This document shows, in pieces, positions 36,776 to 44,773 of a stretch of DNA of 64,000 nucleotides. The position numbers and the translations under genes were made by a program. The DNA comes from Acidimicrobiaceae bacterium. Lineage in GTDB: Bacteria; Actinomycetota; Acidimicrobiia; Acidimicrobiales; Aldehydirespiratoraceae. The notes under the pieces were generated by a model, which did no database searches, had not been told where the DNA came from, and saw only the letters and a program-made list of their open reading frames with translations. The stretch lies in assembly GCA_009842325.1 (NCBI GenBank), contig VYFQ01000003.1, positions 177,459 to 241,458 on the forward strand, read 5' to 3'. Each line of letters starts with the position of its first letter. Position 1 is the stretch's first letter.

Positions 36776-37969
36776 ATGACCGGGGACAGGCACTACTACG
36801 TCGAGTCGTTCGGCACTGTCCAGTTGAGCGCGTTCCGCATCGAGCAGTCCCCGTTCGCCGACCGGTACGTGACTGATCAGACGATCTTCGGCATGTACTG
36901 CAACCGCCTCTATCCCCTCAAGACGTCCCGGGACGAGGACCCCATCTCCAACTACTGGAAGCTGCGCCGCGGCGTGATGCTGTACGACGTCCCGGAGAAG
37001 CCGGTCGAGATCGTCGGACCCGATGCCGGCCGGCTGCTCGAGCGGGTGCTCACCTGCCGGACCGAGACCCTTCCAGTCGGGCGGGGCCGCTACGGCCTGG
37101 CCTGCCACGACGACGGCACCATCTTGATGGACGGCGTGGTCATGCGCCTGGCCGAGGACCGGTACATGTACGTCAAGGCCAACGGCGAGTTCGAGAGCTG
37201 GCTCGAGGCTCACGCCATCGGCCTCGACGTCGAGGTGCGCGACCCCCACTCGCGGGTGCTGCAGATCCAGGGGCCGAAGTCGCTCCATGTGCTCGACGCG
37301 GCCATAGGCGGCGGGCTGTCGGAGGACTTCAAGTACTTTCACGCCGGCTTCTTCGACGTGTGCGGCCAGCGTCTGTGGGTGTCCCGCACCGGGTGGACCG
37401 GCGAGGCGGGGATCGAGATCTACTGCAACAGCGGCCCGGAGCCCACCGACCACGACGCCCTCTGGGACGGCCTGCTCGCCTGCGGGGAGCCGTTCGGCAT
37501 GGAGTTCAGCTCGTCGTCGTCGATGGGCATCCGGCGCATCGAGTCGGGGATCCTCGACAACGGAAGCGACATCGAGGCCGGCCTTACGCCGTACGGCGCC
37601 GGCCTAGGTCAGTTCGTCAAGCTCGACAAGGACGACTTCATCGGCCGGGACGCGCTGGAGGCCGCCGACCGCAGCCAGCTGCTGTTCGGGCTGGTCTGCG
37701 CCACCGCCACGCCGGAAGCCGGTATGGATGTCCAGTTCGAAGACGGCCCGGTCGGCCACATGACCGCCGGATCGTGGTCGCCCACACTCGACGCCGGCAT
37801 CGGCTACGTGCGCTTCGACGAACCTCTGCCGGGCGACGACTGGTGCGGCAAGACGGTGTTCCTGCACGGCCACGACGGCAGCCTCCATGAGGCCACCGTC
37901 GACACCCTGCCGTTCGTCGACAAGGAGAAGCAACTGCCCCGCGCTGCCTGGAGCGGTCCGGGTAGCTGA
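36776..37969 (+). CDS. Aminomethyltransferase (GcvT)-family protein, 397 aa
   Basis: This is a tetrahydrofolate-dependent one-carbon transfer fold as in GcvT and DMSP demethylase DmdA. SNYWKLRRGVMLYDVPEKP near residue 60, YVKANGEFESWLEAHA, SRTGWTGEAGIEIYCNSGP and GQFVKLDKDDFIGRDALEA are family features. The position usually read as EKGY in GcvT is MGIRRIESGILDNGSDIE here, closer to the DmdA group. It is not next to other glycine cleavage genes. It is divergent from the Rieske oxygenase, 67 bp away, so it may receive the released one-carbon unit. Confidence 0.8.
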   Translation: MTGDRHYYVESFGTVQLSAFRIEQSPFADRYVTDQTIFGMYCNRLYPLKTSRDEDPISNYWKLRRGVMLYDVPEKPVEIVGPDAGRLLERVLTCRTETLPVGRGRYGLACHDDGTILMDGVVMRLAEDRYMYVKANGEFESWLEAHAIGLDVEVRDPHSRVLQIQGPKSLHVLDAAIGGGLSEDFKYFHAGFFDVCGQRLWVSRTGWTGEAGIEIYCNSGPEPTDHDALWDGLLACGEPFGMEFSSSSSMGIRRIESGILDNGSDIEAGLTPYGAGLGQFVKLDKDDFIGRDALEAADRSQLLFGLVCATATPEAGMDVQFEDGPVGHMTAGSWSPTLDAGIGYVRFDEPLPGDDWCGKTVFLHGHDGSLHEATVDTLPFVDKEKQLPRAAWSGPGS

Positions 37970-37997
37970 CCGTCCCGACCACGCCTGGAGGGGCTGG

Positions 37998-38993
37998 ATG
38001 GATCTGAACCGGTTCGAATGGCTGGCATTGCGCCGTGAGGAAGCGGTCGATCCCGAGCGTGGGATCGTCGACGCCCACCATCACCTGTGGGATTGGCGCA
38101 TCGGCACCTACCTCGCGCCCCAACTGCTGGAGGACCTGACCGGCAGCCACAACGTGGCCAAGACGGTGTTCGCCGAGTGCATGTCTCACTACGACACCGA
38201 CTGCGCCGAGCACATGAAGCCGGTGGGGGAGACCGGGTTCGTGGCCGGCGAGGCCGACGCTCTTGATGCCGCGGGCGGTCCGACCATCGCCGCGATCGTC
38301 AGCCACGCCGATCTGATGCTGGGCGACGCCGTCGAGGAGGTACTGACCGCCCACGAAGCGGCCGGTGGGGGCCGGTTCCGGGGGATCCGTCACGCCACCG
38401 CCTGGGATGCCAGCGACGAGATCCACAACAGCCACTGCAACCCGTTCGAGCACATGATGGACACCGATCAGTTCCGGGCCGGGGCTCGCCGACTGGCGGT
38501 GATGGGCTTCAGCCTCGACGCCTGGATGTTCCACCCGCAGCTCCCGGATCTGGCCCGACTGGCCCGGGCGGTGCCCGAGTTGAGCATCGTGCTCGACCAT
38601 CTGGGCGGGCCGCTGGGGGTGGGACCCTACGGCCGCGACCGGGAGCGGGCCGATTGGCAGGCGTCCATGCGGCTGGTGGCAGCGTGCGGAAACGTGGCGC
38701 TCAAGGTGGGCGGAATCGGCATGGACATGTACCACGGCATGGGCTGGGCGACCCTCGATGCGCCGCCGGGATCGGAGGAGGTGGCCGCTCACTGGGGCGA
38801 CGACGTGCGGTTCTGCATCGACACGTTCGGGCCGGACCGGTGCATGTTCGAGTCCAACTTCCCAGTCGACCGCCAGACGCTGCCTTACCCGGTGCTGTGG
38901 AACGCGCTTCAGATCATGGCGGTCGGTTACAGCGACGCCGAGCAGGCGGATCTGTTCTCGGGCACCGCTTCCCGGATATACAGACTGTCGTGA
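37998..38993 (+). CDS. Amidohydrolase-2 family metal-dependent hydrolase, 331 aa
   Basis: This TIM-barrel hydrolase has the metal motif GIVDAHHHLWDWRIG near residue 24, a central IVLDHLGGPLG and the late FGPDRCMFESNFPVD. These are features of the lactonase-like COG3618 group within amidohydrolase family 2, which includes fuconolactonase-type enzymes. CTGGAGGGG precedes the ATG. The acyl-CoA dehydrogenase GTG overlaps its stop. The substrate is unknown, probably a lactone or dicarboxylate from a ring-cleavage route. Confidence 0.8.
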   Translation: MDLNRFEWLALRREEAVDPERGIVDAHHHLWDWRIGTYLAPQLLEDLTGSHNVAKTVFAECMSHYDTDCAEHMKPVGETGFVAGEADALDAAGGPTIAAIVSHADLMLGDAVEEVLTAHEAAGGGRFRGIRHATAWDASDEIHNSHCNPFEHMMDTDQFRAGARRLAVMGFSLDAWMFHPQLPDLARLARAVPELSIVLDHLGGPLGVGPYGRDRERADWQASMRLVAACGNVALKVGGIGMDMYHGMGWATLDAPPGSEEVAAHWGDDVRFCIDTFGPDRCMFESNFPVDRQTLPYPVLWNALQIMAVGYSDAEQADLFSGTASRIYRLS

Positions 38994-40102
38994 GTCTCGA
39001 CTTCTCGATGCGCCCCGAGTGGGAGGCGCTGCGGGCCCGGGCCCGGGCCGTGGCCGAGCAGGGCGTGGCCGGCTACGGCCGGTGGAGCGACTCGTGGATC
39101 AACGGCCACTCCAAGGAGTTCTCCAGGGTGCTGGCGGCCGAAGGCTTCATCGGGATGACCTGGCCGGCCGAGTACGGCGGGGGAGGCCGCCCCGGCATCG
39201 AGCGCATCATCATGGCTGAGGAGATGATCAGCGCTGGGGCGCCCATCGCGGCCAGCTGGTTCGCCGACCGCCAGATGGGCCCATCCATCTACACCTACGG
39301 CAACGCTGCTCAGAAGGCCGAGTACCTGCCGGGGATGCTGTCGGGGGAGGCGTCCTGGTGCATCGGGATGAGCGAGCCCGACGCCGGCTCGGACCTGGCC
39401 GCGCTGAAGACGTCGGCCGTGCGCGACGGCGACTGCTATGTCGTGAACGGTCAGAAGATCTGGACCAGCGGGGCGGCCAGCGCCGAGTACTGCTACGCGA
39501 TCTGCCGCACCAGCAGTGAGGGCCCGCCTCACCGGGGTCTCAGCGAGCTGATCGTGCCGATGGGCCTCGACGGCATCGAGGTGCGGCCGGTGCGCGACAT
39601 GGTCGGCAACTCGCACTTCTGCGAGATCTTCTTCACCGACGTGCGGGTGCCGGCCGACAATCTGGTCGGCACCGAGGGCGGGGCGTTCAAGCAGACCATG
39701 ATCCAGCTCGGCTACGAACGGGGCGGCATCGACCGTCTGGTGTCCAACCGGCCCCTGTACGAACTCGCCCTGGAGCACGCCGATCTCGCCGACCCCCAGA
39801 CACGCCAGGAGATCGCAGCCATCGTGACCGGCTACCGGCTCGGACGGCTCATGGTGTACCGGGGCGCTCTCGGCGAGGGCTCCGCCGACTACAGCGCAGG
39901 CACCAAGGCCTTCTGCACCGAGCACGAGCAGCGGGTGGCCCAGTTCGCGGCCCGGGTACTGGGCCCGGCCGCCACCGTGGGGGACGCCGTGCCCACCGCC
40001 ATCTGCTACGCCCCCGCCTACACCATCCAGGGCGGCACGTCGGCCATCATGCGCAACATCATCGGCGAGCGCATCCTCGGCCTACCCCGCGAGCCCCGCT
40101 AG
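38990..40102 (+). CDS. Acyl-CoA dehydrogenase, 370 aa
   Basis: This FAD enzyme introduces an alpha-beta double bond in an acyl-CoA. WCIGMSEPDAGSDLAALKTS and YVVNGQKIWTSGA form the FAD/substrate region, and AYTIQGGTSAIMRNIIGERI is the C-terminal signature. Length is typical (370-390 aa). The GTG start overlaps the stop of the amidohydrolase gene (GTGA), so the genes are coupled. It is followed by two nested palindromes before the convergent SDR. Confidence 0.88.
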   Translation: MSLDFSMRPEWEALRARARAVAEQGVAGYGRWSDSWINGHSKEFSRVLAAEGFIGMTWPAEYGGGGRPGIERIIMAEEMISAGAPIAASWFADRQMGPSIYTYGNAAQKAEYLPGMLSGEASWCIGMSEPDAGSDLAALKTSAVRDGDCYVVNGQKIWTSGAASAEYCYAICRTSSEGPPHRGLSELIVPMGLDGIEVRPVRDMVGNSHFCEIFFTDVRVPADNLVGTEGGAFKQTMIQLGYERGGIDRLVSNRPLYELALEHADLADPQTRQEIAAIVTGYRLGRLMVYRGALGEGSADYSAGTKAFCTEHEQRVAQFAARVLGPAATVGDAVPTAICYAPAYTIQGGTSAIMRNIIGERILGLPREPR

Positions 40103-40124
40103 CGCCGCGGCAACCCAGCCCCCC

Positions 40125-40250
40125 AGATTTCTCGGTGTGATTATGCGGACTCAGTGCCCATAACCACCCCGAGATTTCCGGGCGACCCGTCCCCGAGATT
40201 TCTCGGTGTGATTTTGTGGACTCAGTGCGTATAACCACCCCGAGATTTCC
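40125..40250. repeat. Two tandem nested palindromes (family B), 71-bp period
   Basis: Each copy runs TTTCTCGGTGTGATT to CCACCCCGAGATTTCC, with inner arms ATTATG/CATAAC around GACTCAGTG. They lie between the converging ends of the acyl-CoA dehydrogenase (40102) and an SDR (40260). Outer arms share TCTCGG/CCGAGA with families A and C. A bidirectional terminator role would fit. Confidence 0.8.
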
Positions 40251-40259
40251 GGCGAGTCG

Positions 40260-41030
40260 TTACTCCGGGGTGACGTAGGCGGCGGTTAGGCCTCCGTCGA
40301 CCAGCAGGTTGGCGCCGGTCATGTAGGACGAGTCGTCGGAGGCCAGGAACAGCGCGGCCGAGGCCATCTCGGTGGCCTCGCCGAAGCGACCCATGGGCAC
40401 GTGCACCAGGCGGCGCTGGCGCTTCTCCTCGGTGTCGAGGTACGACATGAGCAGCTCGGTGCGCAGCGGGCCAGGCGAAAGGGCGTTGACCCTGATGTTC
40501 TCCCGGGCGTGGATAACGGCCAGCTCGCGGGTCAGCGACAGCACCGCTCCCTTGGAGGCCGTGTAGGCGATCTGCGGGGTGGCCGCGCCCACGGACGCAA
40601 CGAACGACGCCGTGTTGATGATCGAGCCGCCGCCGGCCCGGCGCATGGCCGGGATCTGGTGCCGGCACCCATAGAGCACGCCTTTCAGGTTGACGGCCAG
40701 GGTCTTGTCGATGGTCTCCTCGGTCGTGGCGATGGCGTCGGCGTCGTCGGCCAGCATGATCCCGGCGTTGTTGAAGGCGATGTCCAACTGCCCATAGGTG
40801 GCCTCCGCCGTCTTCACCGCAAGAGCGACCTCGGCGTCGTCGGACACGTCGGCGTGGACCGCGGTGGCCTCGCCGCCGGCTGCCCGGATCATCTCGACCG
40901 TCTCGTGGTTGGCTTCCACGATGTCGGCCGCCACCACCCGGGCGCCCTCGGAAGCGAAGCGCAGCGCGGTAGCCCGCCCGATCCCGCTGGCCGTGCCGGT
41001 GATGAGCGCCACCTTGCCCTCGAGTCTCAT
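40260..41030 (-). CDS. Short-chain dehydrogenase/reductase, 256 aa
   Basis: This is a classical SDR with TGTASGIGRATALRFASEGA, FNNAGIMLADDADA and YTASKGAVLSL carrying the Tyr-Lys pair. The C-terminal MTGANLLVDGGLTAAY is the usual ending. GGGAGGCGCT precedes the ATG. It is the last of three same-strand SDR genes (41817, 41050, 40260) separated by about 20-30 bp, likely an operon. The substrate is not evident. Confidence 0.85.
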   Translation of the reverse strand: MRLEGKVALITGTASGIGRATALRFASEGARVVAADIVEANHETVEMIRAAGGEATAVHADVSDDAEVALAVKTAEATYGQLDIAFNNAGIMLADDADAIATTEETIDKTLAVNLKGVLYGCRHQIPAMRRAGGGSIINTASFVASVGAATPQIAYTASKGAVLSLTRELAVIHARENIRVNALSPGPLRTELLMSYLDTEEKRQRRLVHVPMGRFGEATEMASAALFLASDDSSYMTGANLLVDGGLTAAYVTPE

Positions 41031-41049
41031 AGCGCCTCCCTTCCCGCGG

Positions 41050-41787
41050 TCAGCTTGTCAGCGAGCCGCCGTTGATGCCGATCGTTTGGGCGGTGACCCA
41101 TTCGGCCTCGTTGGAGGCGAGCCAGACGCAGGCGGCGGCCACGTCCTCGGGCCGGCCGGTGCGGCCTACCGGCACCGCTCTGGCGAAGTGCTCGGTTATC
41201 TCCCGGTTCTTACGTTCGAAGAGGCCCAGGGCCAGCGTGTTGGCCGTCACGCCTGAGCGGGCGACCTCCAGTGCCAGTGTGCGGGTGAAGGCCAGACCGC
41301 CGCCCTTGCCCGCGCTGTAGGGAGCGACCCCGATGTTCACGCCGTGGGTGCCCGCGGCGGACGAGATCGTGATGATGCGGCCCCAGCCTCGCTCGCACAT
41401 TCCGTCGATCACTGCGTGACAGCAATTCATGACCCCGTAGAGGTTCACATCGACCGAGGCCTGCCAGTCGGCGGGATCCATGCCGCGGAACTGCTCGGCC
41501 TTCATGTCGGTCGGTCCGGCCAGGCCTGCGTTGTTGACCAGGATGTCGACCACCCCGATCGCGGCCACTGCGGCCATCACGGCGTCGAGGTCGGTCACGT
41601 CGAAGACGCTGGGAACCGCGCTCCCGCCCGCCGCCGCGATCTCGTCGGTCGTCGCCTGGGCCCGGTCGCCGAAGTAGTCGTTGACGACGACATGGGCACC
41701 CTGGCCAGCCAAGCCCCGGGCGATGCCGGCACCGATGTTCTGGCCTGCGCCGGTCACCAGGGCCGTGCGTCCGCTCAGATCGAACAT
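41050..41787 (-). CDS. Short-chain dehydrogenase/reductase, FabG-like, 245 aa
   Basis: TGAGQNIGAGIARGLAGQGA at the N-terminus is a variant glycine motif. LVNNAGLAGPTDMK and the catalytic ISSAAGTHGVNIGVAPYSAG followed by K complete the site, and WVTAQTIGINGGSLTS is the typical C-terminus. GGAGGGATAG precedes the ATG. It is the middle gene of the three-SDR cluster. Confidence 0.85.
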   Translation of the reverse strand: MFDLSGRTALVTGAGQNIGAGIARGLAGQGAHVVVNDYFGDRAQATTDEIAAAGGSAVPSVFDVTDLDAVMAAVAAIGVVDILVNNAGLAGPTDMKAEQFRGMDPADWQASVDVNLYGVMNCCHAVIDGMCERGWGRIITISSAAGTHGVNIGVAPYSAGKGGGLAFTRTLALEVARSGVTANTLALGLFERKNREITEHFARAVPVGRTGRPEDVAAACVWLASNEAEWVTAQTIGINGGSLTS

Positions 41788-41816
41788 CGACTATCCCTCC
41801 GCTCTCGTCTCCACCA

Positions 41817-42734
41817 TCATGGTCTAGGGCTGTGGCTCCGGCCGAAGCGGTAGGCGTCGGGCCAGCCCCGACCGACGAGGCTCTCCTCCTGGCGGGCAAT
41901 GATGCCGGGAAGATCCTCGGGCTGCCAGCCCTCCATCAACTCCTCTCCCCGCAGGTCGAGGACCGGGCGCTGCAACTCCACCAGCAGCTGAAGGCTGAAG
42001 GCGATCCGGCCAGTCAGCGCCGCGGGGTCGGCCGTGCACAGGGCCAGCGTTGCCTCGGCCATCGTCTCCAGCGGCTCGAACATCACGCCCTCTACCCAAC
42101 CGGCGGCCACCAGCGCCGGGGTGGCAATGGCACCCTGGGGCGACAGAGCGTTCACCGCGATGCCCTGGCCCTCGCACTCGCTGGCCACCGAGACCGTGAG
42201 CCGGTTCAAAGCGGCCTTGCTCGCCCCGTACATGGCTCCGGCCTTCGACGGCTTGTTGGTCGGGAACGGCGGACCCGGCGGAAGCTCGGCCGAGAACGTC
42301 GTGATGTTCACGATCGCTCCCCGGCCCCGCTGGCGCATCCCTCCGACAACCTCCGCCATCAGCTCCCACGGCGCCCAGAGGTTCACTTGGAGGGCACGCT
42401 CCAGGCGCTCGGGCCCGACCGACTCGAAAGCGCCGTAACCGCCGGCAGCGGCGTTGTTGACCAGGATGTCGACCGGGCCGAACTCGGCCTCAGTTCGCTC
42501 CACCAGCTCCGTCCGAGCCCCGCGCGGGTCACTCAAGTCCGAGGGCAGCACCAGGCACTCGCCGCCCAGCTCGCGGATGCGGGCCCGGGTGGTCTCCAAG
42601 CCGTCGACGCTGCGGGCCGTGATAGCCACCCGGGCTCCTTCGGCGGCCAGGCGCAACGCGATGGCCGTGCCGGTGCCGCCCTTGCTGGCGCCGGTGACGA
42701 GTGCAACCTGACCCTCGCACAGCCGTTGAGCCAT
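41817..42734 (-). CDS. Short-chain dehydrogenase/reductase, 305 aa
   Basis: The SDR core has TGASKGGTGTAIALRLAAEG, LVNNAAAGGYGAFESVG and the catalytic MYGASKAALNRLTVSVASE. A C-terminal extension of about 50 residues (EGWQPEDLPGIIARQEESLV and beyond) makes it longer than its neighbours. I chose ATG 42734 (MAQRLCEGQVALVTG), which has GAGACT ending 6 nt upstream; the frame is open further up without support. It is first gene of the SDR cluster and divergent from the MFS gene. Confidence 0.8.
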   Translation of the reverse strand: MAQRLCEGQVALVTGASKGGTGTAIALRLAAEGARVAITARSVDGLETTRARIRELGGECLVLPSDLSDPRGARTELVERTEAEFGPVDILVNNAAAGGYGAFESVGPERLERALQVNLWAPWELMAEVVGGMRQRGRGAIVNITTFSAELPPGPPFPTNKPSKAGAMYGASKAALNRLTVSVASECEGQGIAVNALSPQGAIATPALVAAGWVEGVMFEPLETMAEATLALCTADPAALTGRIAFSLQLLVELQRPVLDLRGEELMEGWQPEDLPGIIARQEESLVGRGWPDAYRFGRSHSPRP

Positions 42735-42837
42735 CCCGCCAGTCTCGCACCAACGGGTCGGCAGGCGACGGCATGACGCCGGGCGCGATGTGGCCGATGT
42801 CACCTCGTGCCACACAGGTGGTCTGAACCTGCGCCGG

Positions 42838-42843
42838 TAGTTT
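42838..42843 (+). promoter_or_regulatory. -10 box, leaderless-type, of the MFS gene
   Basis: TAGTTT ends 6 nt before GTG 42850. This is the reason for preferring GTG over the TTG at 42847. Confidence 0.4.
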
Positions 42844-42849
42844 CGATTG

Positions 42850-43968
42850 GTGCAGAGTCCGGTACGCCTCGTCTACTTGCTGCGGCCGACCGTCAAGGTC
42901 GGGATACTGCTCGCGGTCGGCTTCAGCGTGCTGGCCTTCGTGTCCACGCCGTTCCTGATGCCCGAGATCGCCGACCACTACGGCGTCAGCCTCGGCACGG
43001 CGTCGATGATCGGCGTGTTCCAGCTCGGCGGCTTCGTGATCGCCACCTGGGGAGCCGGACGTTGGCTGCAGCCCCGCGAGCGGGTCTTCGTGGTCTCACT
43101 GCTGGCCGCGGCGGCCGCCAACCTTGTTTCGGCAGCTCTGCCCGCCTTCGCTTTGCTGGTGCCGCTGCGCCTCGTCAGCGGCGTGGCGCTGGGCCTGCTG
43201 GCCTGGTACGGCTGGGTGCAGGCCTTCGGCGACGACCGCCGCATGGGCGACGTTGCCGTGGCCGGCCCGGTGGTGGGCGTGGTCGCTGCGCCGCTGGTGT
43301 CCCTGCTCCTCGAAGCGGGCGGGCCGAGGCTGGTGTTCGCCGCGCTGGCCGCGGTGTCGCTGGTGCCGCTCGCGTTCGGCTACCGCAGCGAGGTAAGCGA
43401 ACTCCCCAGGGACCGGGCGCGCCACCGGGCGGTCCCCGCAGCCCGGGTGCTGCTGGTCTGCCTGGGCATGTTCACCCTCGGCGGATCAGCCGTGTTCATC
43501 TACGCAGTGGTGCTGGGAACGGGCGACCCGGGGCTGTCCGTCGCGGCCGTGGCGGCCGGGTTCAGCCTCAATGCGGTGGTGGCGATCCCCGCGTCCCGTA
43601 TCAGGGCCACCCGAAGGATCCCGAGCCCGTGGATGGCGGCGACCGCGGTGTGCGCGATCGTGGTGGCCACCACCGGCTGGGGATGGTTGTTCCTGACTGC
43701 TCTGGTGCTGTGGGGGTTCTTCTTCTGGGCCGCCATACCGGGCGTGTTCGAGGTGCTGGCCAGCCGTTCCCGCTATCCCGAGGAGCGGGTCGGGGATGCG
43801 CAGGCGCTGATGGCCGCGGGCCGCGCCGGAGGACCGCTGCTGGGCGGACTGCTGATCGACAGCGCCGGAGCGGCCGTGCTCGGCATTGTCGGCAGTTCGC
43901 TGATGCTGGCCGCCGCCATCGGAGTGTTCACCACCAGGACCGTGGCCCGACCCCTGGGGAACCGCTGA
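42850..43968 (+). CDS. Major facilitator superfamily transporter, 372 aa
   Basis: About 11-12 hydrophobic segments span the protein. The A-like loop between TM2 and TM3 is weak (GAGRWLQPRERVFV). The N- and C-terminal halves are joined by a polar linker near residue 185 (SELPRDRARHRAVPAARV). Length is at the short end for MFS drug/metabolite exporters of the AraJ/YdhP type. The substrate is unknown. It is divergent from the SDR cluster and 23 bp upstream of the class II aldolase. Confidence 0.75.
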   Translation: MQSPVRLVYLLRPTVKVGILLAVGFSVLAFVSTPFLMPEIADHYGVSLGTASMIGVFQLGGFVIATWGAGRWLQPRERVFVVSLLAAAAANLVSAALPAFALLVPLRLVSGVALGLLAWYGWVQAFGDDRRMGDVAVAGPVVGVVAAPLVSLLLEAGGPRLVFAALAAVSLVPLAFGYRSEVSELPRDRARHRAVPAARVLLVCLGMFTLGGSAVFIYAVVLGTGDPGLSVAAVAAGFSLNAVVAIPASRIRATRRIPSPWMAATAVCAIVVATTGWGWLFLTALVLWGFFFWAAIPGVFEVLASRSRYPEERVGDAQALMAAGRAGGPLLGGLLIDSAGAAVLGIVGSSLMLAAAIGVFTTRTVARPLGNR

Positions 43969-43979
43969 CCGCCTAGGAC

Positions 43980-43985
43980 TACGAT
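43980..43985 (+). promoter_or_regulatory. -10 box, leaderless-type, of the class II aldolase gene
   Basis: TACGAT ends 6 nt before ATG 43992. The same hexamer and spacing precede the HIT gene at 48129. Confidence 0.45.
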
Positions 43986-43991
43986 TTGGCC

Positions 43992-44765
43992 ATGAGCTCG
44001 GAACCGGAGTGGTACCTGCCCACGTTCGACACGGTGGAGGAGGAGCGGCAGTACCGCAAGCAGCGTCTGGCCGCCACCTACCGGATCTTCGCCAAGCTCG
44101 GCTTCGAGGACGGCGCGGTGGGTGCGGCCGGCCATGTCACCGTGCGCGACCCCGAGGATCCCGAGACGTTCTGGGTCAACCCGTGGGGCGTGCCGTTCTC
44201 CCACATCACGGCCTCGAACCTGATCCGGGTGGACTCCGACGGCAACATCGTCGACGGCGAGGGCGCGCTCCTGAACGGCGCGGCCTTCGCCATCCACTCC
44301 CAGATCCACGCGGCCCGGCCGGATGTGGTGGCTGCGGCCCATAGCCATTCGATGCACGGCAAGTCGTTCTCCGCTCTGGGACGGCCGCTGCGGCCGCTGA
44401 CCCAGGACGCCTGCGCCTTCTACGACGACCACGTGATCTTCGACGGCTACAGCGGCGTGGTGATGGAGCTGGACGAGGGCAAGCGCATCGCGGCCGCGCT
44501 GGGCGACTGCAAGGCCGCCATCCTCCAGAACCACGGTCTGCTGACGGTGGGCGCATCCGTGGACGCAGCTGCGGGCGCCTTCGTAGCCATGGACCGGGCC
44601 TGCCAGTCCCAGTTGCTGGCCGAGGCCGCCGGCGACCCGATCGACATTCCCGACGACGTCGCCCGCCACACCTACTCGATGGTCGGCTCCGGCCTGGCCA
44701 TGTGGTTCACCTTCCAGCCGCTGTACACCGAGATAGTCCGAGAGCAGCCCGACCTCCTTGACTGA
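43992..44765 (+). CDS. Class II aldolase/adducin family protein, 257 aa
   Basis: This zinc-dependent aldolase/decarboxylase fold has its metal ligands in AAHSHSMHGKSFSALG (near residues 115-120) and AILQNHGLLTVGASVDAA (near residue 180). The N-terminal DGAVGAAGHVTVRDPEDP is a family feature. Length is typical of the fuculose-aldolase-like group that includes four-carbon acid sugar decarboxylases. It could serve the same pathway as the DenD-like enzyme, but the two are 14 kb apart. Confidence 0.85.
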   Translation: MSSEPEWYLPTFDTVEEERQYRKQRLAATYRIFAKLGFEDGAVGAAGHVTVRDPEDPETFWVNPWGVPFSHITASNLIRVDSDGNIVDGEGALLNGAAFAIHSQIHAARPDVVAAAHSHSMHGKSFSALGRPLRPLTQDACAFYDDHVIFDGYSGVVMELDEGKRIAAALGDCKAAILQNHGLLTVGASVDAAAGAFVAMDRACQSQLLAEAAGDPIDIPDDVARHTYSMVGSGLAMWFTFQPLYTEIVREQPDLLD

Positions 44766-44773
44766 TCGGGGGC

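Noticed and set aside
35840..37453. 537-codon minus-strand frame across the Rieske/GcvT boundary
   Set aside because: It overlaps two genes with clear motifs on their own frames and spans their divergent promoter.
37998..38993. Amidohydrolase as the missing ACMS decarboxylase of the kynurenine route
   Set aside because: Although in the same broad family, its motifs (DAHHHLWDW, late FESNFPVD) are those of COG3618 lactonase-like proteins. It is 23 kb from the dioxygenase and coupled to an acyl-CoA dehydrogenase.
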